A stretch of 12,357 nucleotides of DNA from Verrucomicrobiales bacterium (GTDB taxonomy: Bacteria; Verrucomicrobiota; Verrucomicrobiia; Limisphaerales; UBA9464), in contig DLVS01000172.1 of the NCBI GenBank assembly GCA_003445095.1, positions 1 to 12,357 on the forward strand, given 5' to 3'. Position 1 is the stretch's first letter; the number at the start of each line of letters is the position of its first letter. This document shows, piece by piece, positions 6,905 through 12,357 of the stretch. The position numbers and the translations under genes are program-made. Below the pieces are notes generated by a model. It searched no databases and was not told where the DNA came from. It saw only the letters and a program-made list of their open reading frames with translations.

Positions 6905-7060
6905 TCATTCCGTGAGCAGCACTCGATAGTACTGCAGCGGACTTGATGGGCGCGCGTCCGTCAAGGTCTTGAGAGATTGATCTCGGCGTGACCCAGCAAT
7001 TCTCGACTTGCCACCCAATCGTAACGGCGCCGTCCGAAGGGCGTGATGTCGGGAGTTCAA
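6905..7060 (-). pseudogene. Decayed C-terminal end of a secreted protein (Verrucomicrobiota-type tail)
   Basis: On the minus strand one frame reads RPSDGAVTIGWQVENCW and another reads TDARPSSPLQYYRVLLTE followed by TGA (6905-6907). Joined, they resemble the start (..VTISW..) and the end (..QFYRV..) of the C-terminal domain common on secreted proteins of this phylum, also present at the ends of the proteins at 344 and 9833. The middle is missing and the two parts are out of frame, so this is a frameshifted, internally deleted relic. The left limit is firm (stop codon), the right limit approximate. The body of the gene is absent; coding sequence of the PhoX-like gene begins at 7145. Confidence 0.6.
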
Positions 7061-7144
7061 AAAGGGAATCGTTCGGCAGGCTTCGACCAGCCCTGATTGT
7101 CTTCAGTGCAGACTTTGTCTGGGCTCGCGCCAGCCAGCACACAC

Positions 7145-8665
7145 ATGAAGACCTCACGTCGCCGTTTTCTCTCCTCCGCCGCTTCCGTTTCCGCCGGGTT
7201 CTTCGGGCTTCGCCAATGGACCTCGCATGGGCTGGCCCAGGGCTTTTCGGGAATGCTCCCTCGTCTTCGGCGGGAAGAAGAACAATATCAGAACGAATTG
7301 TCCCGCTACGGCCCCTTGATTTCCGATCCAAACCGGATCTTCGATTTGCCCGACGGTTTTCATTACACGGTCATTTCCCGCGTCGGCGACCTCATGAGCG
7401 ATGGATTCCGTGTGCCTGGAGCTCCCGATGGGATGGCGGCGTTCGAAGGTGAAAATGGACGGGTGATACTGATTCGGAACCATGAGCTGGCGCCGGAAAT
7501 GACCTTCGATGGCCCCTTTGGCGTGGACAACAGCCTGTTTGGGAAGGCCGACCGCGCCCGAATCTTCGACGCCGGCGAAGGGACTCGTCCGCATCAGGGT
7601 GGCACGACCACGCTCGTTTACGATCCGGCGACGCAGACCGTCGAGCGGCAGTTCATGAGCCTCGCGGGGACGTGCCGCAACTGTGCCGGGGGACCTACGC
7701 CTTGGAAGTCTTGGATCTCGTGCGAGGAGACCGTCGAAGTCTCCTGGGAGTCGGAGAAAAAGGCGAAAAAGCAGCGCGGGCGCGAGGTCGAAGAGGAAGC
7801 TTCGGCGGAACCGGCCAAACCCGAAAAGCGCGAGAACTTCAACGAGAAGGATCACGGATATAATTTTGAAGTTCCTGCTGACAGCGCCGGCAGCTTGGTG
7901 ACTCCCGCGCCGCTAACTGCCATGGGGCGGTTTAACCATGAGGCCATCGCCGTGGATCCCCACTCTGGAATCGTATATCAAACCGAGGACCGCGACGACG
8001 GTCTGATCTACCGCTTCATTCCACATGAACCAGGCAAATTAGCGAGTGGCGGAAAGCTTCAGGCATTGGCCATCCGTGGGCGTTCAGCCTGCGACACCCG
8101 GAACTGGCCGGAAACCGGAAAGGCAAAACTCCCGATCAACGCAGGGTTCGACGTCGAATGGATCGATCTCGATAAGGTGGAATCGCCCCGGGACGATCTG
8201 AGGACGCGCGGCTACAAGAAGGGCGCGGCATGTTTCGCTCGCGGCGAAGGAATGTGGTACGGGAGAAGTGAGATTTTCTTCGCGTGCACCAACGGCGGCA
8301 TAAGTAAGACGGGCCAGATATTTCGCTACCGACCCAGTGAGTTCGAGGGAACTGAGCGAGAACAAGAATCCCCGGGCCGTCTCGTTCTTTATCTCGAACC
8401 AAACAACACGCACCTCATTCAGTCGTGCGACAACCTGACCGTCGCGGAGTGGGGCGACCTCTTCATCTGCGAGGACGGGCTTGAGCACAACTACCTCCGA
8501 GGTGTCACCACTGACGGAAAGATCTACACACTCGGTGACAGTGCGTATTTTTTGAGGTCGGAACTATGCGGCGTCTGCTTCGCTCCAAATCATCCGACGC
8601 TTTTCGTCAACCTCCAGCGCCCCGGACTGACGCTCGCCATCACTGGGCCGTGGGTCATGGGTTGA
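7145..8665 (+). CDS. Tat-exported PhoX-like (DUF839) protein
   Basis: A 506-residue protein. ATG 7145 puts a twin-arginine signal at the extreme N-terminus (SRRRFLSS, residues 4-11); an ATG at 7097 would bury it. The body is the DUF839/PhoX beta-propeller: LPDGFHYTVISRVGDLMSDG, a PDGMA turn, RNHE, GGTTTLVYD, then WISCEET with Cys193 and Glu194/195, the metal-binding motif of PhoX, HGYNFEV and FNHEAIAVDP. It ends in the conserved ELCGVCFAP. PhoX proteins are Ca2+/Fe-dependent alkaline phosphatases folded in the cytoplasm and exported by Tat. Many DUF839 members are uncharacterised, so phosphatase activity is likely but unproven. A highly charged insert (about 202-232, Lys/Glu-rich with EVEEEASAEPAKPEK) follows the CEE motif. 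No Pho box or phosphate genes are seen nearby. Confidence 0.88.
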   Translation: MKTSRRRFLSSAASVSAGFFGLRQWTSHGLAQGFSGMLPRLRREEEQYQNELSRYGPLISDPNRIFDLPDGFHYTVISRVGDLMSDGFRVPGAPDGMAAFEGENGRVILIRNHELAPEMTFDGPFGVDNSLFGKADRARIFDAGEGTRPHQGGTTTLVYDPATQTVERQFMSLAGTCRNCAGGPTPWKSWISCEETVEVSWESEKKAKKQRGREVEEEASAEPAKPEKRENFNEKDHGYNFEVPADSAGSLVTPAPLTAMGRFNHEAIAVDPHSGIVYQTEDRDDGLIYRFIPHEPGKLASGGKLQALAIRGRSACDTRNWPETGKAKLPINAGFDVEWIDLDKVESPRDDLRTRGYKKGAACFARGEGMWYGRSEIFFACTNGGISKTGQIFRYRPSEFEGTEREQESPGRLVLYLEPNNTHLIQSCDNLTVAEWGDLFICEDGLEHNYLRGVTTDGKIYTLGDSAYFLRSELCGVCFAPNHPTLFVNLQRPGLTLAITGPWVMG

Positions 8666-8911
8666 GTCGCGTCGGTCGGCATCACCGCCGAGGACAAAGT
8701 GGCAAGAACAACGGGGCTCAATTCGGCCAGATTCGCAACATCAGCTCCGCCAAGGCTGAAGGCCAACCTCAACGGCGTAATCCGGAGCAAGAACAGACGG
8801 ATAGTTGCCGCAACGCCGCCGGCCTTCGCGGAAGCAAAGAATTTGGGAGCGACCTCGAAGTCGCGCTGCGCCCGTGATCCTATCTGGTCGTTGCGCTCGC
8901 TTGAGTGGATG
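8666..8911. other. Convergent intergenic region
   Basis: A 246-bp gap between the 3' ends of the PhoX-like and SDR genes. Several frames stay open on both strands, but none shows a recognisable domain. A 5-bp stem GCGAC/GTCGC (8849-8864, 6-base loop) is the only structure seen. It could be part of the phylum's dispersed intergenic repeats, but this is unproven. Confidence 0.35.
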
Positions 8912-9721
8912 CTAGCCAGTATCTTTCGTGTTTTTCGCAAAGAGAGCAACCGTTCTGGCGGCCTGTGCCCTGATGACTCGCCCTGTGATCGATGCCGCAT
9001 CGTTGCCGGCAAGCAGTCGCACTAAACGCGCGATCGCTTCGGGCGATGAAATTCCTTCCGGTGATTGTTTTAGGATCTCTGACCTCAGTTCGTCGGAAAT
9101 CCATCCGGTATCCGTGGGGCCCGGATCTACAGCATTGACCGTGATGCGCCTTCTAGCCAGTTCGGAGCTGAGTGTGAGCGTTAGTGCATCCAACGCAGCC
9201 TTGGTGACCACGTAAGCGATTTGTCCCGGCATCGGATTGGTGTTCTGTCCCGACGTGATGTTGATGATCCGGCCTGGCGTGTACCGCTTCTTGTGTCGAG
9301 CGAACTCGGCGCACAGCAAGACCGGGGCGCGAACGTTGACGGCGTAGTGACGGTCCAACTGGTCGGCATTCACCGCGCCGATTGCTCCCGCTTCCCAGTG
9401 CGCGGCGTTGTTGACGAGGATGTCGATGCTTCCAAAGCGCTCCAGAGCCTGACGAAACAACTCCGCTGGCGAAGCAGCCTGACTGAGATCTAGCTCAATT
9501 CCTGCGGCCTCATCGGCAATGGAGCGAAGTTCGCTGAGCAGCGATTCCGGTTCGTTCGGCTCAATGCCCCAGACTTGTTGGCGGTCGTACTGGCGAAAGA
9601 ATGTCACGAAGACTCTTGCTCCGGCTCGTCCAAGTTCGCGCGCAATCGCCGCGCCGATCCCGGCGCGTCTGCTGACACCAGTCACGAGAGCAGTCCGGCC
9701 AGTGAGTTCTCGAGAGTTCAT
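8912..9721 (-). CDS. Short-chain dehydrogenase/reductase (classical SDR)
   Basis: A 269-residue Rossmann-fold oxidoreductase. Start at ATG 9721; a GTG at 9730 adds three residues and is the alternative. Cofactor motif TGVSRRAGIG (14-23); ILVNNAA (101-107); catalytic Ser157 (NITSGQ), Tyr170 and Lys174 (AYVVTK); then ITVNAVDPGPTDTGW. It should be an NAD(P)H-dependent carbonyl reductase or alcohol dehydrogenase of the FabG-like group; substrate unknown. The segment FFRQYDRQQVWGIEPNEPESLL recalls a Bacillus-type SDR subgroup with a long insertion after beta-2. The final 20 residues after ITGRVI (RAQAARTVALFAKN...) replace the usual short Gly-rich ending (like VIHSEGG), so a late frameshift is possible. 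No biosynthetic partner is adjacent. Confidence 0.92.
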   Translation of the reverse strand: MNSRELTGRTALVTGVSRRAGIGAAIARELGRAGARVFVTFFRQYDRQQVWGIEPNEPESLLSELRSIADEAAGIELDLSQAASPAELFRQALERFGSIDILVNNAAHWEAGAIGAVNADQLDRHYAVNVRAPVLLCAEFARHKKRYTPGRIINITSGQNTNPMPGQIAYVVTKAALDALTLTLSSELARRRITVNAVDPGPTDTGWISDELRSEILKQSPEGISSPEAIARLVRLLAGNDAASITGRVIRAQAARTVALFAKNTKDTG

Positions 9722-9732
9722 AACCTGCACAG

Positions 9733-9826
9733 CTAATGATCAATACCACCAGGCGATCCTCCGGTACACACTCGTGTGATCGGACTGACGCCCGATTTTG
9801 AGGAGGCCTACAATAATCGAGCCTAC
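9733..9826 (+). pseudogene. Frameshifted TPR gene relic
   Basis: Plus-strand DNA reads ANDQYHQAILRYTLV then TGA, and after a shift of two bases FEEAYNNRAY. This is one TPR unit, parallel to FDQAIAEYTRAITLKPDFAEAYNNRAYA in the gene at 6073. Bases 9797-9826 match 6340-6369 at 28 of 30 positions; the anchor CAGGCGATC (9750-9758) equals 6295-6303. Between the anchor and the end this copy has two extra bases (77 against 75), which breaks the frame. It touches the stop of the LVIVD gene and the start of the SDR gene. It is the remnant of a paralogous TPR gene. Confidence 0.7.
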
Positions 9827-9832
9827 GGCCCT

Positions 9833-11926
9833 TTACAGGTCCACGGCGCGGTAAAATCTCCTGATGAAATCACCCGTCGCGGTATCGCTAACTTTTACCG
9901 GCGAGTCTCCCAGTATTACCGTTTGCCAGTCAGCCCAATCGAATAGGTCGTCGCTGCGCTGCAACCGAACCGTCAGTCCATTCGGACCTTCAATGGACAG
10001 GCGAAATCCAGCGGCCTGCGAAAACCCGACAGGTCGTAGGATGATCTGAGTCACCGGCGGATCAAACACCATCAGACCATTGGCGGCCGCTGCGGCAAGG
10101 ACTCGTTGCGTGTCCGCAGAGACACCCGCCATGGCAAAGTCGGAATTGCTGCCGATTCGCCGCGGATTCCGCGGGTCACTGACATCGAAAACGTGCAACC
10201 CGGCAGCGCCGTCCGCTACCCACACCTCATTGGACATCACGGTGACCCCGACTGCAAAGCCAGGCGTATCAATGCCGCCCACGCCGATGGGGAACGTCGG
10301 GTCGCTAACATCAATCACCTGCAGCCCCGCGCCTTCATCTGCCGCGTACGTATGGATTCCCGAAACCGCCAAATTAAGGGCAAACCCAGGGGTGTCGTAG
10401 CTGCCAATCCATTGAGGCTCGGTTGGATCAGCCAGATCAAAGACAGCGAGTCCTTCGGCACTGTCGGCCCCGTAGGCGTAGCCTCCTTGGATCGCCACTC
10501 CGCTGACATAGCCCGACGTGTCGATTCCCCCGACGATTTGAGGGGCAGCAGGATCGCTCAAGTCAACGACGGTCAAGCCGGCGGTCCCAGACGCGATGCA
10601 GGCGTGGGTGCCCACCAGGGCCACACCGAGGCAGTCACCTTCCGTCAGTAGGCCACTCTTCCGTATCGGCTGCTGAGGATTGCTGATGTCAAAGATCTCG
10701 ACGCCATCCGGGCCTTCGGCCACGACTGCCAACTGGTCCTTCACCGCCACGCCCTTCGCTTCGCCCGTTGTGAGATGGCCGCCAACTCGGATGGGATTGG
10801 CCGGGGCGATAACGTCAATGAGCTGCAACCCCGCCACGCCATCGGCCACGTAAGCGAGATTGCCGACGAGCGCCACTCCCTGAGATTCGCCGCTAGTTTG
10901 GTAACCCCCGATTCGCCTCGGTTCAGCGGGCTCTTCCCGACCGAGGACGTGCAAACCGGCATACTGGTCCGCGATTAAGGCCAATGTGCCGAACGGAAAG
11001 ACGTCCAAAGCAAATCCACGGGTGTCGTAGCCGCCCAGCCTCTGCGGATCGGCAGGGTTGCTGATATCAATCACCTGCAAGCCATCCGAGCCATCGGTGA
11101 CCAAAGCGAGGTTTGCCACGACCGCCACATTGTTCGCAAACCCCGAGGTGTCGTAACCGCCAACTCGCCGTGGTTTCACCGGGTTGCTGACATCGATGAT
11201 TTGCAAACCCGCGCCTTCATCCGCGACGTAAGCATAGTTCCCCGCGACCACCACGCTGCTGGCCGAACCGCTGGTTGAATAACCTCCGACCCGCTCCGGT
11301 TCGGCCGGGTTGCTGAGGTCAAGGATTTCCAAGCCTGAGTCAAAATCGGCCAAATAGGCGTAGTTGCCAGCCACCGCGATGCCCGCGAGGTAACCGCTAC
11401 TTTGATACGCGCCGATTCGTTTCGGATGGGCGGGATCGCTCAGGTCAACGATTTCGATGCCGGCGTCGCCCTCGACGACGTAAGCGCGGGTTCCGTCAGC
11501 GACCGCTTTCGCAGCCGATCCTCGAGTCGCGTAGCGGCCCGCTGGTCGAAGATTAGCCGGGTCGCCAACATTGATGATCGCGAGGCCAGCTTCTCCATCC
11601 GCCACACAGGCGTAGCTGCCCAGCAACGCGACATCGGAAGCGCAGCCACCAGTTTGAAGTCCGCTGATTCGCCGAGGCTCACTCGGGTCAGAAAAGTCTA
11701 GAACAACCAAGCCACTGCCTTGAACTGCCACATAGGCGTAGTGACCCTGCGCCACTACGGCGTAAGCGGGGCCGCGCCGGAACCCGGGCCAGGTTCCTCG
11801 AAGAACGGGATTCCGATCAGCCTTAGTCAATCCGATGACCAGAAACAAGCAACCGACGATAAGGAGGTTGGACCAGTGGTTCATGGAGAGCGAGGAATAC
11901 CGGTGACGGTGCTTGATTAAGCCCAT
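9833..11926 (-). CDS. Secreted LVIVD-repeat beta-propeller protein
   Basis: About 697 residues from ATG 11926 (n-region KHRHR gives a normal signal peptide; ATG 11884, MNHWSNLLIVGCLF, is the main alternative). Cleavage is likely near GLTKA|D. From about residue 54 there are roughly 14 tandem units of 42 residues with the pattern GVAV.GNYAYVAD..AGL.V.DVSNP..P..VGGYDTSG, which is the LVIVD repeat family. The period is almost indel-free. Fourteen units suggest two seven-bladed propellers, an inference. The last 60 residues (GLTVRLQRSDDLFDWADWQ ... RRFYRAVDL) form the phylum's common C-terminal domain. The role is probably surface-associated or extracellular binding; ligand unknown. It is transcribed leftward and ends seven bases from the TPR relic. 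Confidence 0.92.
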   Translation of the reverse strand: MGLIKHRHRYSSLSMNHWSNLLIVGCLFLVIGLTKADRNPVLRGTWPGFRRGPAYAVVAQGHYAYVAVQGSGLVVLDFSDPSEPRRISGLQTGGCASDVALLGSYACVADGEAGLAIINVGDPANLRPAGRYATRGSAAKAVADGTRAYVVEGDAGIEIVDLSDPAHPKRIGAYQSSGYLAGIAVAGNYAYLADFDSGLEILDLSNPAEPERVGGYSTSGSASSVVVAGNYAYVADEGAGLQIIDVSNPVKPRRVGGYDTSGFANNVAVVANLALVTDGSDGLQVIDISNPADPQRLGGYDTRGFALDVFPFGTLALIADQYAGLHVLGREEPAEPRRIGGYQTSGESQGVALVGNLAYVADGVAGLQLIDVIAPANPIRVGGHLTTGEAKGVAVKDQLAVVAEGPDGVEIFDISNPQQPIRKSGLLTEGDCLGVALVGTHACIASGTAGLTVVDLSDPAAPQIVGGIDTSGYVSGVAIQGGYAYGADSAEGLAVFDLADPTEPQWIGSYDTPGFALNLAVSGIHTYAADEGAGLQVIDVSDPTFPIGVGGIDTPGFAVGVTVMSNEVWVADGAAGLHVFDVSDPRNPRRIGSNSDFAMAGVSADTQRVLAAAAANGLMVFDPPVTQIILRPVGFSQAAGFRLSIEGPNGLTVRLQRSDDLFDWADWQTVILGDSPVKVSDTATGDFIRRFYRAVDL
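10040..11767 (-). repeat. Tandem 126-bp coding repeats (LVIVD units)
   Basis: Thirteen to fourteen 42-codon units inside the propeller gene, first unit at about 11767 and last, degenerate, near 10040. Units 4, 5 and 6 are closest to each other (GGYSTSG, GGYDTSG, GGYDTRG). Nucleotide repetition is imperfect, so the array is old protein-level duplication rather than a recent tandem repeat. Confidence 0.75.
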
Positions 11927-12234
11927 GAACCTGAGAGAAGGGCGCTGGTCGCCGCCGCGTGCAGCATAGCCGCTCGAAGCTCTGGTGCCTCGTGCCCGTT
12001 GGAGAGAATGGCTCTGACACATGGCTTGATGATTATTTGGTGACGCCCTTGAGGTGTTCCCGTTGGGAAGATTTGCCCTATCCGTATCCTGTGTCGGGCG
12101 TGTCGGCGGCGGCCCTCAACTGATCCGCTTCACTGCGTCGACCTGACGCGGGGAGGGGGATGTGTTGTTTGATTTCGAGATCGGAGAAAAACTCCACCTG
12201 GGAAACCCGATTTATTGGCCCTTTTTGAGAGGGG
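11927..12234. other. Upstream region of LVIVD gene, no gene seen
   Basis: No recognisable gene or RNA. The minus-strand frame that extends the LVIVD gene upstream to 12022 has atypical composition and precedes the signal peptide, so I treat it as non-coding. No convincing promoter was found. Confidence 0.4.
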
Positions 12235-12357
12235 TGGTTCATGGGAAGTTCCTTCGTCCCCAGTCGGACGCGCATCGGGACCATGAACCGCGCGGCGGCC
12301 ATGTGGAGTGCGGTGACAGAGCGCAGCGGCGACACCGCTTTGCCGCGGCACGTGGAC
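12235..12357. repeat. Structured, probably dispersed intergenic repeat (cut by window end)
   Basis: A perfect 9-bp inverted repeat, GGTTCATGG (12236-12244) with CCATGAACC (12281-12289), encloses an inner stem CGTCC/GGACG (12255-12259 and 12266-12270). A further pair, GCGGTG (12310-12315) with CACCGC (12333-12338), competes with AGCGG/CCGCT (12325-12329 and 12335-12339). Translations such as SVTALHMAAARFMVPMR resemble spurious ORFs I recall as recurring in Verrucomicrobiota genomes, hence dispersed repeat; this is memory, not a search. TGGTTCATG also occurs at 250-258. Confidence 0.45.

Larger units (their letters stand above)
6769..7144. other. Intergenic region holding a gene relic
   Basis: A 376-bp gap between the TPR and PhoX-like genes. 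It holds an inverted repeat (6861-6892) and a decayed minus-strand coding fragment (about 6905-7060). The rest, including 7061-7144 upstream of the PhoX-like gene, shows no clear promoter or ribosome-binding site. Confidence 0.5.

Noticed and set aside
7154..7855. 233-residue minus-strand frame opposite the PhoX-like gene
   Set aside because: Antisense to conserved DUF839 coding sequence, no motif, biased composition.
8666..8911. Open frames between the PhoX-like and SDR genes
   Set aside because: Both strands stay open because of GC content; no domain, start context or tail signature was found, so no gene was called.
10040..11767. Regular spacing that could suggest a CRISPR-like array
   Set aside because: The period is 126 bp inside one open frame, with repeats diverged at nucleotide level; it is a propeller gene.

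Overview
The window looks like a contig end from a GC-rich member of the Verrucomicrobiota (Pedosphaera/Limisphaerales-like soil or freshwater lineages are my best guess). Four things point there: a prepilin-type N-terminal methylation protein with a C-terminal H-Xn-DG signature; secreted proteins that end in a short beta-rich tail closing on FFRL, FYRAVDL or QYYRVLLTE; a tandem LVIVD-type repeat protein; and almost no recognisable Shine-Dalgarno sites. The assignment rests on family knowledge only, not on a marker gene. Bases 1-56 align to the Illumina P5 adapter, so they are probably not genomic and the contig probably begins here.

Layout from left to right. 1-56: adapter-like artefact. 57-343: gene-free DNA with two GC-rich triloop hairpins. 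344-1846 (+): secreted protein with two PPC-like domains, a CPPC thioredoxin domain and a Verrucomicrobiota-type tail. 1877-2605 (-): pseudopilin-like protein. 2844-5348 (+): three co-directional genes (zinc-ribbon protein; DR2241-like four-cysteine Fe-S protein without a chelatase domain; exported TlpA/ResA-like thioredoxin). 5399-5698 (-): HU/IHF-type DNA-binding protein. 6073-6768 (+): membrane-anchored TPR protein. 6905-7060 (-): decayed C-terminal fragment of another secreted protein. 7145-8665 (+): Tat-exported PhoX/DUF839 protein. 8912-9721 (-): short-chain dehydrogenase. 9733-9826: frameshifted relic of a TPR gene related to the one at 6073. 9833-11926 (-): secreted LVIVD protein with about 14 repeats of 42 residues, probably two seven-bladed propellers. 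11927-12357: gene-free DNA ending in a structured, probably dispersed repeat.

Most products are envelope or exported proteins (thioredoxin folds, PhoX-like, LVIVD, TPR, pseudopilin), typical of the large secretome of this phylum. Only the 2844-5348 cluster looks like a possible functional unit: a metal-ribbon protein, an Fe-S protein from a chelatase-related family and a periplasmic disulfide/thiol protein. The rest looks like single genes in an accessory region with gene decay. I did not find a defence system, CRISPR array, insertion sequence or RNA gene.
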